DNA from: Candidatus Puniceispirillum sp.
GTDB lineage: Bacteria; Pseudomonadota; Alphaproteobacteria; Puniceispirillales; Puniceispirillaceae
Assembly: GCA_028382965.1 (NCBI GenBank)
Contig: JAOEUK010000003.1
Coordinates: forward strand, 1-64,000
Length of the DNA: 64,000 bases
Reading direction: 5' to 3'
Both the position numbers and the translations under genes were made by a program. The notes beneath the pieces were generated by a model, which saw only the letters and a program-made list of their open reading frames with translations, was not told where the DNA came from and did no database searches. Position 1 is the first letter of the stretch; every line of letters starts with the position of its first letter. Positions 8,515 to 18,309 of the stretch are shown one piece after another.

Positions 8515-9219
8515 ATGAACCTTTCAGCCTTACGCGTAGCCATCATCGTTTTCCCCGGTTCCAATTGTGATCGAGATATGATGGTTGCAATAGAACAATT
8601 GACATCTCGTCGCCCTGCTCTTGTCTGGCACAAAGAAGCCACGTTGGAAGCGGCTGATCTAGTAATTATTCCAGGAGGATTTTCTTTCGGTGACTATTTG
8701 CGCTGTGGGGCGCTTGCAGGACGGTCTCCTATTATGAATGCATTACTTGATCACGCCGCACGAGGCGGCGCTGTCCTTGGCATTTGCAACGGATTTCAAA
8801 TTCTAACCGAAATGGCCATGGTGCCCGGTGTTTTGATCCGTAATGCAGGACTGAAATTCACCTGCAGGAATGTAGATTTGCAAGTTTGCGAGACAGTAGC
8901 CTCGCCTTTCAGCTCTGGGTTAGCTATTCAAAAGAAATTAAGAATTCCTGTTGCCCACAATGAAGGTAATTATTTTGCCGAGCCTAATGAACTCGAAAAG
9001 CTTAATAGTGAAGGGCAAATCATATTTCGTTACGTGAATGGTGACTCATTTGGGCTGCCAAACCCAAATGGGGCAGCGGATAACATTGCCGGCGTATTGT
9101 CCAAAAATGGACGAGTTCTTGGCATGATGCCTCATCCTGAACGCGCCATGTTAAACCTGCACGGTGGCACAGATGGAGCTCACTTTTTATTAAAATCTCT
9201 CGAGGCGTTGTTATCATGA
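8515..9219 (+). CDS. purQ: FGAM synthase glutaminase subunit PurQ
   Basis: Class I glutamine amidotransferase subunit that supplies ammonia to PurL. It has 234 residues. The catalytic triad is visible: Cys91 in '[10 protein letters not shown]', with His207 and Glu209 in 'MMPHPERAM'. 'FPGSNCDRD' (13-21) is the typical PurQ start. Its TGA stop overlaps the ATG of purL (ATGA at 9216-9219), which points to translational coupling of the two subunits. Confidence 0.97.
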   Translation: MNLSALRVAIIVFPGSNCDRDMMVAIEQLTSRRPALVWHKEATLEAADLVIIPGGFSFGDYLRCGALAGRSPIMNALLDHAARGGAVLGICNGFQILTEMAMVPGVLIRNAGLKFTCRNVDLQVCETVASPFSSGLAIQKKLRIPVAHNEGNYFAEPNELEKLNSEGQIIFRYVNGDSFGLPNPNGAADNIAGVLSKNGRVLGMMPHPERAMLNLHGGTDGAHFLLKSLEALLS

Positions 9220-11432
9220 CTTCAGAATTGGAAACAATGAACTTTAACAACGCGGCCTTAATGGGATTGTCACGCAGTGAGTGGGACCTTGTAAACAAGC
9301 GCCTTGGCCGTGTCCCAAATCTTTGTGAACTTGGAATTTTTTCTGCAATGTGGTCCGAGCATTGCTCTTATAAATCGTCAAAAAAATGGTTAAAAACCCT
9401 GCCGACTGACGGCCCACAAGTGATTGAAGGGCCCGGTGAGAATGCCGGGGCTGTAGATATTGGTGGAGGCCTTGCTGCGATCTTCAAAATTGAAAGCCAT
9501 AATCATCCTTCTTTTATTGAACCCTATCAGGGAGCGGCAACTGGCGTTGGTGGCATTTTACGCGATGTGTTCACCATGGGAGCACGTCCTATCGCTCTTT
9601 TGAACGCGCTTCGCTTTGGTCAGGCGGATCATGCGAAAACTCGCCACCTTGTTAGTGGCGTTGTTTCAGGAATTGGTGGTTATGGAAATTGCATTGGCAT
9701 TCCAACTGTGGGAGGTGAGGTCAATTTTCACAAATCCTATAATGGAAATATTCTTGTGAATGCTATGGCTGTTGGCTTGGCAAATAAAGACCGGATTTTT
9801 CGATCAGCGGCAACAGGTCCAGGTAATCCCGTTATCTATGTTGGTGCCAAAACTGGCCGCGACGGCATTCATGGTGCCACCATGGCATCAACCGAATTTT
9901 CTGAAGAAACCGAGAGTAAACGGCCAACCGTTCAGGTTGGTGATCCATTTTCCGGGAAGTTACTCATGGAGGCTTGTCTTGAGCTCATGGCGCAGGGTTC
10001 CGTTCTATCAATCCAAGACATGGGCGCTGCTGGCTTGACCTCATCATCAGTAGAAATGGCGTCAAAGGGAGGGCTTGGCATGGAAATTGACCTTGATCTT
10101 GTGCCGGCACGAGAGAAAAATATGTCAGCTTACGAATTAATGCTTTCAGAATCCCAGGAACGTATGCTGATGGTTCTAAAGCCCAGTGCAACCGAAACAG
10201 CTCGGGCTGTTTTTGATAAATGGGACCTCGATTTTATGCCTATCGGTCAGGTAACTAAAACTGGCCGCCTTATCTTACTAAAAGACGGCGTTAAGGCTTG
10301 TGACATTCCTATTAATCCACTGGTTGATGACGCACCTGAATATAATCGCCCACATGTTGATGCGCCTGTCCGCGCGCAGCTTGCAAGCACTGACATTGCT
10401 GACAGCAGGCCAATTAGCCAAACTCTAAAATTAATGCTTGGCCATGTAGACCTGGCAAGCCGCCGTTGGATTTATGAACAATATGATAGTCAAGTCATGG
10501 CTGATACCATCGCTGGTCCCGGCGGTGATGCTGCATTAATTCGAGTTCACAACAGCAATCGTGGCATCGCAATATGTACTGACTGCACACCTCGCTATGT
10601 TGAGGCAGATCCAAAAACTGGAGGGGCGCAAGCTGTTGCTGAAGCATATCGTAACATTTCAGCTATTGGCGCCACACCACTTGCTATCACTAATAATCTG
10701 AATTTTGGCAACCCTGAAAAGCCTGAAATTATGACTCAACTTATTGATTCTGTTCTAGGCATGGGTGATGCTGCCCGCAAACTTGATACGCCAGTCGTAT
10801 CGGGCAATGTGTCGCTATATAACGAGACCGACGGACAAGCTATTCAGCCCTGTCCTGTTATTGGTATGATTGGGGTTATCGAAGATGTTGAAAAAGCTAT
10901 AGGCAATGGCTTTACCTCAGCCGGGCATGAAATTTTTGTGGTGGGTCAAAAAGATGATAAAAATGATGGCTGGCTTGGAGCATCAATTTACCAACAACAT
11001 TTTGGCGATAGCAAAATCTATGCTCCACCACCAATCAACCTCGCCGCAGAAAAAGCTCACGGTAGTTTTGTTCGGCAACAAGTACTTAAAGGAAACATTG
11101 ATTCCGCACACGATATAAGCGACGGCGGTTTAGTTGTTGCAGTTGCAGAAATGGCCATAAAATCAAGTTTTGGTGCCGAAATTGAAGTTCCAAACCTGGG
11201 GCAATTAAATGGCTGGGCCTTTGGCGAAGATCAAGCACGATTTTTAGTCAGCGCTGCAAATAGCTCAGCGCTAGTTGCGGCGGCAAAAAAATCTGGTATT
11301 GAAATTACAAGAATTGGAAAGGTTTCTAATACTCGTGAATTGAAATTTGGTTCAACAGATGCCATATCTATCGAAGAGTTAGTTGCAACCTATGAGAACT
11401 GTATTCCATCACTAATGACTAAAAAAAATTAA
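9216..11432 (+). CDS. purL: FGAM synthase large subunit PurL (short form)
   Basis: Catalyses the ATP-dependent amidation of FGAR to FGAM in IMP synthesis. The 738-residue length is that of the short, multi-subunit PurL. Visible motifs include '[11 protein letters not shown]' near residue 44, '[20 protein letters not shown]' around 90-109 (ATP and FGAR binding) and '[17 protein letters not shown]' near residue 630, conserved in the PurM/PurL superfamily. It is translationally coupled to purQ. The next gene, bolA, starts 46 bp later, so the purine cluster probably runs on into bolA-grxD. Confidence 0.97.
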   Translation: MTSELETMNFNNAALMGLSRSEWDLVNKRLGRVPNLCELGIFSAMWSEHCSYKSSKKWLKTLPTDGPQVIEGPGENAGAVDIGGGLAAIFKIESHNHPSFIEPYQGAATGVGGILRDVFTMGARPIALLNALRFGQADHAKTRHLVSGVVSGIGGYGNCIGIPTVGGEVNFHKSYNGNILVNAMAVGLANKDRIFRSAATGPGNPVIYVGAKTGRDGIHGATMASTEFSEETESKRPTVQVGDPFSGKLLMEACLELMAQGSVLSIQDMGAAGLTSSSVEMASKGGLGMEIDLDLVPAREKNMSAYELMLSESQERMLMVLKPSATETARAVFDKWDLDFMPIGQVTKTGRLILLKDGVKACDIPINPLVDDAPEYNRPHVDAPVRAQLASTDIADSRPISQTLKLMLGHVDLASRRWIYEQYDSQVMADTIAGPGGDAALIRVHNSNRGIAICTDCTPRYVEADPKTGGAQAVAEAYRNISAIGATPLAITNNLNFGNPEKPEIMTQLIDSVLGMGDAARKLDTPVVSGNVSLYNETDGQAIQPCPVIGMIGVIEDVEKAIGNGFTSAGHEIFVVGQKDDKNDGWLGASIYQQHFGDSKIYAPPPINLAAEKAHGSFVRQQVLKGNIDSAHDISDGGLVVAVAEMAIKSSFGAEIEVPNLGQLNGWAFGEDQARFLVSAANSSALVAAAKKSGIEITRIGKVSNTRELKFGSTDAISIEELVATYENCIPSLMTKKN

Positions 11433-11478
11433 AAGGAAATAGTTACAGCGTATTTAAAACTTGGGGAGAGTGGTTATC

Positions 11479-11715
11479 ATGGCTATGGCAGCAAGTGAAA
11501 TTGAAAATTTGATCAAAATGGCCTTCCCTGATGCAACCATCACTATTGAAGATTTACGTGGTGATGGCGATCATTACGCCTGTAATGTTGTTTCCAAAGC
11601 TTTTATCGGTAAAAATCGTGTGCAGCAACATCAGATGGTTTATAAGGCGCTCGGTGGGCGTATGGGAGGAGAACTGCACGCACTTGCCTTGCAAACGGCA
11701 GTACCACAGGAGTAA
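11479..11715 (+). CDS. bolA: BolA family protein
   Basis: A 78-residue BolA/IbaG-type protein. It shows the class-II KH-like fold signature with 'DGDHYACNVVSKAFIGK' followed by 'VQQHQMVYKALG', including the conserved His of the Grx/Fe-S interface. I chose the ATG at 11479 because GGGGAGAG sits 8 bases upstream; a TTG at 11461 would extend it by six residues but lacks a site. BolA proteins bind [2Fe-2S] clusters jointly with monothiol CGFS glutaredoxins, and exactly such a gene follows 46 bp downstream. A role in Fe-S cluster handling or iron sensing is therefore well founded. Confidence 0.92.
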   Translation: MAMAASEIENLIKMAFPDATITIEDLRGDGDHYACNVVSKAFIGKNRVQQHQMVYKALGGRMGGELHALALQTAVPQE

Positions 11716-11761
11716 TTACCCTTTAGTAGTTATTCAGAAAACAGATTTTTAGGAGCAAAAC

Positions 11762-12106
11762 ATGTTGGACGACGCAACCAAAACCCGCCTTAGCAATGAA
11801 GTTAGCAGTGAAGACGTTGTTTTATTTATGAAAGGTACACCAATATTCCCGCAATGTGGTTTTTCTGCAGCCACTGTTGGAGTACTCACGCATCTTGGCG
11901 TTAAATTTAGAAGCGTTAATGTCTTAGAGGATGAAGACATTCGCGAAGGTATAAAGGCTTATTCTGACTGGCCAACAATTCCACAGCTTTATGTGAAGGG
12001 AGAGTTTGTTGGAGGCTGTGACATTATTCGTGAGATGTACGAGACCGGAGAACTAGCAGAGATGTTTCAAACACACGGTATAGACGCTCATCCAACTAAA
12101 ACATAA
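11762..12106 (+). CDS. grxD: Monothiol glutaredoxin, CGFS type
   Basis: A 114-residue Grx4-type glutaredoxin. The active site 'PQCGFS' (30-35) has one catalytic Cys, and the glutathione-binding 'WPTIPQLYVKGEFVGGCDI' follows around residues 64-82. Such proteins carry glutathione-ligated [2Fe-2S] clusters and pass them on, commonly together with BolA. An AGGAG site lies 5 bases before the ATG. The gene ends the plus-strand purine/bolA/grxD run; a strong terminator follows at 12178-12210. Confidence 0.95.
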   Translation: MLDDATKTRLSNEVSSEDVVLFMKGTPIFPQCGFSAATVGVLTHLGVKFRSVNVLEDEDIREGIKAYSDWPTIPQLYVKGEFVGGCDIIREMYETGELAEMFQTHGIDAHPTKT

Positions 12107-12177
12107 AGATTTTATCATAATCAAGATATCTAATCTTATTTAGTTAGCATTACCAGATGTAAAGGAACACTTTGTAG

Positions 12178-12210
12178 GTGTGACACGTTAAATGTCACAC
12201 TTTTATTTTT
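12178..12210 (+). terminator. Rho-independent terminator after grxD
   Basis: A perfect 8-bp stem GTGTGACA (12178-12185) and TGTCACAC (12193-12200) with a 7-base loop is followed by TTTTATTTTT. It closes the purine/bolA/grxD transcript in front of the convergent rpsD gene. Confidence 0.88.
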
Positions 12211-12248
12211 AAGAGTAGTTTCCATCCAGAAAAAGCAATTGATTTTAA

Positions 12249-12875
12249 TTAACGTGAGTAATATTCAACCACTAGATTAGGTTCCATCTGAACAGGATAT
12301 GGAACTTCGTCAAGACTAGGTATACGAATGAAAGTCGCAGTAAACTTGCTGTGATCTGCATCAACATATTCCGGCACATCACGCTCGACCGACACAGTTG
12401 CGTCGAGAACCGCAGGAATATTCTTCGCCTTGTCTTTTAAACTGATCACATCGCCAGGTTTAAGCATAACAGATGCAATATTACAACGCTTACCATTTAA
12501 CATAACATGACCGTGGTTAATAGTCTGCCGAGACGAAAATACAGTTGGGACTAGTTTAGCACGATACAAAACCGCATCCAAACGGCATTCCAAAATACCA
12601 ATAAGATTCTGGCCTGTATCTCCACGACGACGCACAGCTTCTGCATAATATTTTTTAAACTGTTTCTCACCAATATTCCCGTAGTAACCCTTTAGCTTTT
12701 GTTTAGCCATGAGCTGTACACCAAAATCAGTTGGCTTTTTACGGCGTTGGCCATGCTGGCCAGGACCATATTCACGCGCATTAACAGGAGACTTTGGGCG
12801 ACCCCATAGATTAACACCCAAACGTCGATCAATTTTGTGTTTCGCGGAATGCCGCTTATGATCTGACTTTGCCAT
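12249..12875 (-). CDS. rpsD: Small ribosomal subunit protein S4
   Basis: Primary 16S rRNA-binding protein of the 30S subunit. The 208-residue length is normal. The N-terminal part '[17 protein letters not shown]' (15-31) is typical of alphaproteobacterial S4, without zinc cysteines. The S4 RNA-binding domain follows from about residue 97 ('[13 protein letters not shown]', then '[16 protein letters not shown]'). GGAGCC stands 5 bases before the ATG. It stands apart from the alpha ribosomal operon, as usual in this class, and has its own promoter and leader (12876-13019). Confidence 0.97.
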   Translation of the reverse strand: MAKSDHKRHSAKHKIDRRLGVNLWGRPKSPVNAREYGPGQHGQRRKKPTDFGVQLMAKQKLKGYYGNIGEKQFKKYYAEAVRRRGDTGQNLIGILECRLDAVLYRAKLVPTVFSSRQTINHGHVMLNGKRCNIASVMLKPGDVISLKDKAKNIPAVLDATVSVERDVPEYVDADHSKFTATFIRIPSLDEVPYPVQMEPNLVVEYYSR

Positions 12876-12985
12876 TGACTGGCTCCTTTTTTCTATTGTT
12901 GTCCCGGTAGGGCCTCCACATTAGCTAAAGCTATTGTTTTGACCGGCATCACACCCCGCTGGCGCAATCCACGTTCCCAGGAATT
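12876..12985 (-). promoter_or_regulatory. Structured 5' leader of rpsD, possible S4 autoregulatory site
   Basis: Between the predicted start of transcription and the rpsD ATG lies a leader of about 110 nt that is clearly more GC-rich than the intergenic DNA around it. It can fold: CCGGT/ACCGG arms (12904-12908 with 12942-12946) enclose a small TAGC-TAAA-GCTA hairpin (12922-12933). S4 represses its own mRNA in other bacteria by binding a leader pseudoknot; whether this leader does the same is inference. Confidence 0.4.
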
Positions 12986-12990
12986 TGCAG

Positions 12991-13019
12991 AAATTATGAG
13001 GTTTTGCACCTTTTGTCAA
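12991..13019 (-). promoter_or_regulatory. Sigma70-type promoter for rpsD
   Basis: On the minus strand a perfect -35 box TTGACA (13019 down to 13014) is followed after exactly 17 bases by TAATTT (12996 down to 12991). This is the best promoter seen in the window and separates rpsD from the upstream trmJ gene. Confidence 0.75.
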
Positions 13020-13034
13020 ATAATTTTGCCTGTA

Positions 13035-13853
13035 TTACTTTCGACAACGCATTAGGGCTTGAATGACACCGTGAAGTGTACTGATTTCTTGTGAGGAAGG
13101 CATAGCCCGTGTAAAAAAGGCGCGTAAATTGCGTTTTACAGCAGTTGCCATATCAGAAACAGTAAAGAACCCCCCTTCATCAAGCCCATTTTCAAGTCGA
13201 TGAAAAAAAAACTCACGTTCCTCAATTGATGCAAGCTGCTCAACAGGCATTATCATTTGCGAAGACAAGACCTCCACTTCTGATTTAGCTGGCTGGGTGG
13301 CCAAATGCATTGCCATTCTCCACTCCCATGCCATCAATAACACGGCCTGCGCTAGATTCAAGGATGGATAAGTGGGATTCAAAGGGACTGTCACAAGAAC
13401 ATCAGCAAGCACCACTTCATCATTATCAAGCCCTGATGCCTCTGGCCCAAACAGCATTGCTGTTCGTAAGCCACCTTTTACAACCTTGGCGGATATTGCC
13501 GGTGCTTTGGGTGTAATGCCGTCATACTCCCATAACATGTTAGCCGCGGCACGCGGATCAGCACTTTTTATTGGAAGATCACGCCGTCTTGCACTGGCCG
13601 CTACCATGAAGGATACATCATGGGCAGCTTCGGCCAGACTTTGAAAAACCGTTGTTTTTTCAATAATTTCCTTTCCGCCTGCAGCCATTGGCAGAGCTGC
13701 TGGATTGGGCCAGCCATCACGTGGGTTAACAAGCCGCAAATCAACAAGCCCACAATTCATCATAGCACGTGCCGCCGCGCCGATATTTTCACCCATTTGT
13801 GGGCGCGCCAGAATAACAATTGGGGTAAGTGGGGGCACCACGGCGGTTATCAT
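13035..13853 (-). CDS. trmJ: SPOUT RNA 2'-O-methyltransferase, TrmJ-like
   Basis: A 272-residue SpoU/TrmH-superfamily enzyme that methylates ribose in RNA with SAM; the closest named family is TrmJ (tRNA position 32). The three knot motifs are visible: 'ARPQMGENIGAAARAM' (16-31), 'MLFGPEASGLDNDE' (133-146) and 'VPLNPTYPSLNLAQAV' (156-171). A helical C-terminal tail of about 90 residues follows, as in TrmJ. Its ATG overlaps the cimA stop by 4 bases, so it is translated from the cimA message. The assignment to tRNA rather than rRNA is by family resemblance. Confidence 0.85.
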   Translation of the reverse strand: MITAVVPPLTPIVILARPQMGENIGAAARAMMNCGLVDLRLVNPRDGWPNPAALPMAAGGKEIIEKTTVFQSLAEAAHDVSFMVAASARRRDLPIKSADPRAAANMLWEYDGITPKAPAISAKVVKGGLRTAMLFGPEASGLDNDEVVLADVLVTVPLNPTYPSLNLAQAVLLMAWEWRMAMHLATQPAKSEVEVLSSQMIMPVEQLASIEEREFFFHRLENGLDEGGFFTVSDMATAVKRNLRAFFTRAMPSSQEISTLHGVIQALMRCRK

Positions 13854-15466
13854 ACCTGTTTTGGCTTCGGGCCATTAATTTTATCACGCTGTAATTTCCA
13901 GATCATGCCATCACCAAGTGCCGCTACCGACGCGTCAATAATATTAGTCGACAAGCCAACAGTTCGCCAAACTGTTCCATCTGGGACACAAAATTCAATC
14001 ATGACCCGGGTTATTGCACCAGTTCCAGTCCCGTCTCCAGCATCCAAAATACGAACTTTATAATCCACAAGCTCAACATCAGCCAGCGATGGATAAGCCG
14101 CAACAAGCGCCTTTCTCATTGCCGTATCTACGGCATTTACTGGACCATTTCCAACAGCAGCTTCGTGAAAACTCTGATCACCAACAAAAATTGTTGTAGT
14201 GGCTTCAGATTCAACAACTAGTTCGCCTCGTGCATTAAACCGGCGTTCATCCATTACACGAAATCGCCCAATTCGAAAATATTCAGGAACCTCACCTAGC
14301 ATCTGACGAGCCAGCAGCTCAAAACTGGCTTCCGCAGAGTCAAAAGACCAGCCTTCAAATTCTTTCTCCTTAACCAAACTAATCAGCGTTTCAAGCCGTT
14401 CATCATTTGGATCAATCTTGATACTAAACTGAGCAAATCTAGCCAGCATATTGGAACGCCCAGCCTGGTCAGAAACCAGATAATGACGTTCATTACCAAC
14501 TTTTTCCGGTGGAACATGCTCATAGGTCCGAGGATCCTTTTGCGCTGCCGATGCATGCAGCCCCCCTTTATGAGCAAAAGCTGCGGCCCCAACATAAGGG
14601 GCGTGCGCATCAGATGGACGGTTTAAACGATCATCAAGAAAGCGCGACAATCCCATCAATTTTGGCAAATTGGATTCGGAGATGCTGGTTTCATAATCAG
14701 TTTTAAGAACCAATGTTGGTATCAAGGAAATAAGATTGGCATTGCCACACCGCTCACCAAGGCCATTGATTGTGCCCTGCACCTGACGCGCACCAGCAGT
14801 AATCGCAGCGAGGGAGTTGGCAATCGCAACACCGGCATCATTATGACAATGTATCCCAAGCTGAACATTAGGCATTTGATTATGAACATGGCCAACAATC
14901 TCAAATACCTCATTGGGCAATGTGCCACCATTGGTGTCGCACAATACTACCCATGTTGCACCACCCTCGGTAGCGGCGCGGATACAATCAAGAGCAAACA
15001 CTGGATTATTTTTGTAGCCATCAAAAAAATGCTCACAATCAAAAATCGGCTCGCGGCCACAGTTCTTTGCCGCAATCAATGACTGTCTAATCATCTCAAG
15101 GTTTTCATCAAGCGATATGTTAAGCGCTGTTTTTACATGAAAATCCCATGTTTTTCCAACCAAACAAGCAGCATCAACATCTACATTAATAACCGCATTC
15201 AGACCCGGATCATTTGCTGCACTGCGTCCACCGCGCCGGGTCATTCCAAAAGACACAAGCTTGGCATTCTTCAATTTTGGCGGTTTAGCAAAAAACGCAT
15301 CATCAGTGGGGTTTGCGCCAGGCCAACCAGCCTCAATATAGTCAATGCCAATATCATCCAGCGCATTAGCAATTGCAACTTTGTCTGCGCGCGAAAAGTC
15401 GACGCCGCGCGTTTGCCCACCATCACGTAACGTGGTGTCAAAAAGCCAAATTCTATTACCACTCAT
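13850..15466 (-). CDS. cimA: (R)-citramalate synthase
   Basis: Condenses acetyl-CoA with pyruvate to citramalate, the first step of the threonine-independent route to 2-oxobutyrate and isoleucine. The 538-residue length fits the CimA group rather than LeuA or homocitrate synthase. It shows the HMGL-like signature 'DTTLRDGGQTRGV' (10-22), metal-binding 'HCHND' (206-210), and a C-terminal LeuA-type allosteric domain from about residue 400 where isoleucine would bind. The start overlaps nothing; cysS ends 67 bp upstream and trmJ overlaps its 3' end. It works with ilvBNC found elsewhere in the window. Confidence 0.9.
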   Translation of the reverse strand: MSGNRIWLFDTTLRDGGQTRGVDFSRADKVAIANALDDIGIDYIEAGWPGANPTDDAFFAKPPKLKNAKLVSFGMTRRGGRSAANDPGLNAVINVDVDAACLVGKTWDFHVKTALNISLDENLEMIRQSLIAAKNCGREPIFDCEHFFDGYKNNPVFALDCIRAATEGGATWVVLCDTNGGTLPNEVFEIVGHVHNQMPNVQLGIHCHNDAGVAIANSLAAITAGARQVQGTINGLGERCGNANLISLIPTLVLKTDYETSISESNLPKLMGLSRFLDDRLNRPSDAHAPYVGAAAFAHKGGLHASAAQKDPRTYEHVPPEKVGNERHYLVSDQAGRSNMLARFAQFSIKIDPNDERLETLISLVKEKEFEGWSFDSAEASFELLARQMLGEVPEYFRIGRFRVMDERRFNARGELVVESEATTTIFVGDQSFHEAAVGNGPVNAVDTAMRKALVAAYPSLADVELVDYKVRILDAGDGTGTGAITRVMIEFCVPDGTVWRTVGLSTNIIDASVAALGDGMIWKLQRDKINGPKPKQV

Positions 15467-15533
15467 TGTTAGATTTCCACCTCTTCATGCCCCTTGTGTG
15501 CTGCAACGGTCTCACAAAATTACCAAGTTATTA

Positions 15534-16895
15534 CTAGCGTCGTCGCCAGATTGTTCCGTCAACGCTATCTTCAAGCATGACATCAGCTTTGGTTAATTGA
15601 TCACGAATCTCATCAGCTTTAGCAAAATCACGATTAGCACGCGCCTGTTTCCGAATAGTAATTAGGATATCGATAGCATCATCATCCATCCCATTTGCAG
15701 TGCCTGTCTTATCAGCTTTAGCCCATGCACTGGCAGTTTGCTGTAACAGGCCAAGAACAGCAGCACTAGATTTCAATGCTTCAGCAGCTCCCTCCTCGCC
15801 CCTGTTCGCCAGACGTGCCAGTTCATGCAAACGGGCAATAGCCGCGGGTGTATTAAGATCATCAAGTAAGCAGGTGGTAAAATCAGCATCTACCCGCTCG
15901 AGCTTAGGAGTGATATCACCAACAGCACGATAAAGACGATCAAGCCCATTACGCGCGTCACGCAGGGAATTATCAGACAAATCCAACGGTGCACGGTAGT
16001 GAGCCGCTAACAAGGCGACCCTCAATGTTTCACCACGATATTTATCAGCCACATCGGCCACTGAAATTGTGTTACCAAGTGATTTTGACATTTTTACATC
16101 ATTCATCGTTACGAAGCCATTATGCAGCCAATAATGCGCCATATACGCATTATTATGGGCACAACAGCTTTGGGCAATTTCATTCTCATGATGTGGGAAG
16201 ATTAGATCAAGGCCACCAGCATGAATATCAAAGACTTCACCTAAATAAGTTTTCGCCATTGCCGAACATTCAATATGCCAGCCGGGACGTCCCAACCCCC
16301 ATGGGCTATCCCATCCTGGCTGATCATCATTGCTGGGTTTCCATAAAATAAAATCAGCCGCATCTCGCTTATAGGAGGCGATCTCTACACGTGCACCGGC
16401 AATCATATCATCCACCGAACGTTTTGATAACGAACCATAATTATCCATAGTAGAAACATCAAACAACACATGTCCATCTGTCTCATACGCATGCCCTTTA
16501 TCAATCAACGTTGCGATCATCTCCTTCATTTCGTCAATGTGATGCGTAGCTCGCGGTTCAATATCGGGGTCAAGTGCCCCGAGCCGCACCGTATCTTGAT
16601 GGAATGTTTCAATGGTTTCTGTGCATAACTCATCAATCGAAATGCCACGTTCTGCGGCTCGCGCATTAATTTTATCGTCAACATCAGTGATATTACGGAC
16701 ATAAGTAACTTTACTATGAAGCAGCCGTAAGAGCCTTACCAGCACATCAAACACCACGATAGGACGCGCATTGCCAATATGGATACGGCCATAAACCGTT
16801 GGTCCACAGGCATAAACCCGCACATGGTCTGGGTTGATTGGGCTAAAATTTTCTTTTTTACGGGTCAGGGTATTATGTAACCGAAGCACCGTCAT
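15534..16895 (-). CDS. cysS: Cysteinyl-tRNA synthetase
   Basis: Class Ia synthetase charging tRNA-Cys. It has 453 residues. The signature 'HIGNA' (39-43) and 'KMSKS' (268-272) are present, along with the zinc ligands Cys30, Cys210, His235 and Glu239 that read the cysteine side chain. Its ATG overlaps the gltX stop by 4 bases, so the two synthetases are coupled. The C-terminal helical anticodon region ends in the usual basic 'DGTIWRRR' type tail. Confidence 0.97.
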   Translation of the reverse strand: MTVLRLHNTLTRKKENFSPINPDHVRVYACGPTVYGRIHIGNARPIVVFDVLVRLLRLLHSKVTYVRNITDVDDKINARAAERGISIDELCTETIETFHQDTVRLGALDPDIEPRATHHIDEMKEMIATLIDKGHAYETDGHVLFDVSTMDNYGSLSKRSVDDMIAGARVEIASYKRDAADFILWKPSNDDQPGWDSPWGLGRPGWHIECSAMAKTYLGEVFDIHAGGLDLIFPHHENEIAQSCCAHNNAYMAHYWLHNGFVTMNDVKMSKSLGNTISVADVADKYRGETLRVALLAAHYRAPLDLSDNSLRDARNGLDRLYRAVGDITPKLERVDADFTTCLLDDLNTPAAIARLHELARLANRGEEGAAEALKSSAAVLGLLQQTASAWAKADKTGTANGMDDDAIDILITIRKQARANRDFAKADEIRDQLTKADVMLEDSVDGTIWRRR

Positions 16896-18232
16896 GCTAC
16901 CACTCCATTGAGGCGCGCGAGAATTCGCTCACGGCCAATAATTGCCAATAGGGGCGCCAGTTCTGGCCCTGAATCACGGCCAGTTAGGGCATGTCTCAGT
17001 GGCATAAACAGGCCCTTTCCCTTTAATCCTGTTTCGACAGCGATGGCGTTTGTCCATTCTTTCCAGATGGAAGCATTAAGCGGGCCTGTAGGCAGCAATG
17101 CTGCTGCTGCATTCGTAACGTTTTTTGATCCAATGACTGGCATGATTTTACCAGTGCAGATGTCCCACCACACTTTTGCCTCGCTAACAAAAGTGATGTT
17201 CCCACGCACGGTTTCCCAGAACAGCTCATCACAGTCAACACCAGCTAAAATAAGCTGCTCTTTCACACTGTCAAACGACATACCCTGAATGATTTGACCA
17301 TTGAGTTTCTCCAACTCGGCAGGATCAAATTTTGCTGTGGCGCGTCCAAAACGGCTTATATCAAAACTTGCAATAATGCTTGCCATATCAGCCTCTGCTT
17401 TGACTGAATCCGCGGTTCCTATCCGAGACAGAAGACTGGCTATGGCCAAAGACTCAATGCCTTTTTCACGCAATTCATTGATTGATAGGCTACCAAGCCG
17501 CTTAGACAGAGACTCACCATCCACACCAGCCAACAACGCCACATGACCCATTGTTGGTGCACTGCACCCTAAGGCTTCAAAAAGCTGAATCTGCGCAGCC
17601 GAATTTGTAACATGATCTTCACCGCGTAAAATATGAGTGATGCCGTGATCAATATCATCAACAACGGAGGCTAAAGTATAAATTACTCTGCCATCTTCAC
17701 GCATCAGAACTGGATCAGACAGGCTTGACATATGATAAGCAACGTCCCCGCGCACCATATCGTGCCAGCTTACCTCAGTATCATTAAGCAAAAATCGCCA
17801 ATGCGGACTGCGCCCCTCTGCTGCCAATTTTTCTTTTTCAAACAAGCTTAGTTTAAACCCAGCGCGATCATAAACCGGTGGGCGGCCTGCCAAAAGCTGG
17901 GCCTTACGCTTTAAAGATAATTCTTCCTGTGTTTCATAGCACGCATAGGCCCTCCCCGCCTTAAACAACTGGGCGAGCGCCTCATCATAACGTTCAAGCC
18001 GCGATGATTGTCGGTCTTCAAAATCCCAACCCATGTCCATCCATTCAAGATCAGCCCGAATATCAGTCTCAAACGCCGCAGTTGAGCGTTCTGTGTCCGT
18101 GTCATCGATTCGCAGCATGAACTGGCCGCCTGTTTTACGCGCAAAAAGATAATTTACAAGGGCCGTCCGTAAATTGCCAACATGAAGCCGGCCCGTTGGG
18201 CTAGGGGCAAATCGGACTTTGATTGCAGTCAT
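16892..18232 (-). CDS. gltX: Glutamyl-tRNA synthetase
   Basis: Class Ib, non-discriminating or tRNA-Gln-specific synthetase of 446 residues. The nucleotide-binding signature appears as 'SPTGRLHVGN' (11-20) and the KMSKS loop as 'SLSKR' (241-245). I start at the ATG at 18230-18232 because AAGGAG lies 8 bases upstream; the frame is open for ten more codons upstream without support. Alphaproteobacteria often carry two gltX genes, one of which charges tRNA-Gln for later amidation; which of the two this is cannot be told here. Overlaps cysS downstream. Confidence 0.95.
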   Translation of the reverse strand: MTAIKVRFAPSPTGRLHVGNLRTALVNYLFARKTGGQFMLRIDDTDTERSTAAFETDIRADLEWMDMGWDFEDRQSSRLERYDEALAQLFKAGRAYACYETQEELSLKRKAQLLAGRPPVYDRAGFKLSLFEKEKLAAEGRSPHWRFLLNDTEVSWHDMVRGDVAYHMSSLSDPVLMREDGRVIYTLASVVDDIDHGITHILRGEDHVTNSAAQIQLFEALGCSAPTMGHVALLAGVDGESLSKRLGSLSINELREKGIESLAIASLLSRIGTADSVKAEADMASIIASFDISRFGRATAKFDPAELEKLNGQIIQGMSFDSVKEQLILAGVDCDELFWETVRGNITFVSEAKVWWDICTGKIMPVIGSKNVTNAAAALLPTGPLNASIWKEWTNAIAVETGLKGKGLFMPLRHALTGRDSGPELAPLLAIIGRERILARLNGVVA

Positions 18233-18309
18233 GCTGCGGCTCCTTTTATGGCGTGGGACCAAACTTTTTTAAATAAATGCAATTTGCGTCTATCAAACAT
18301 CCATGCAAC

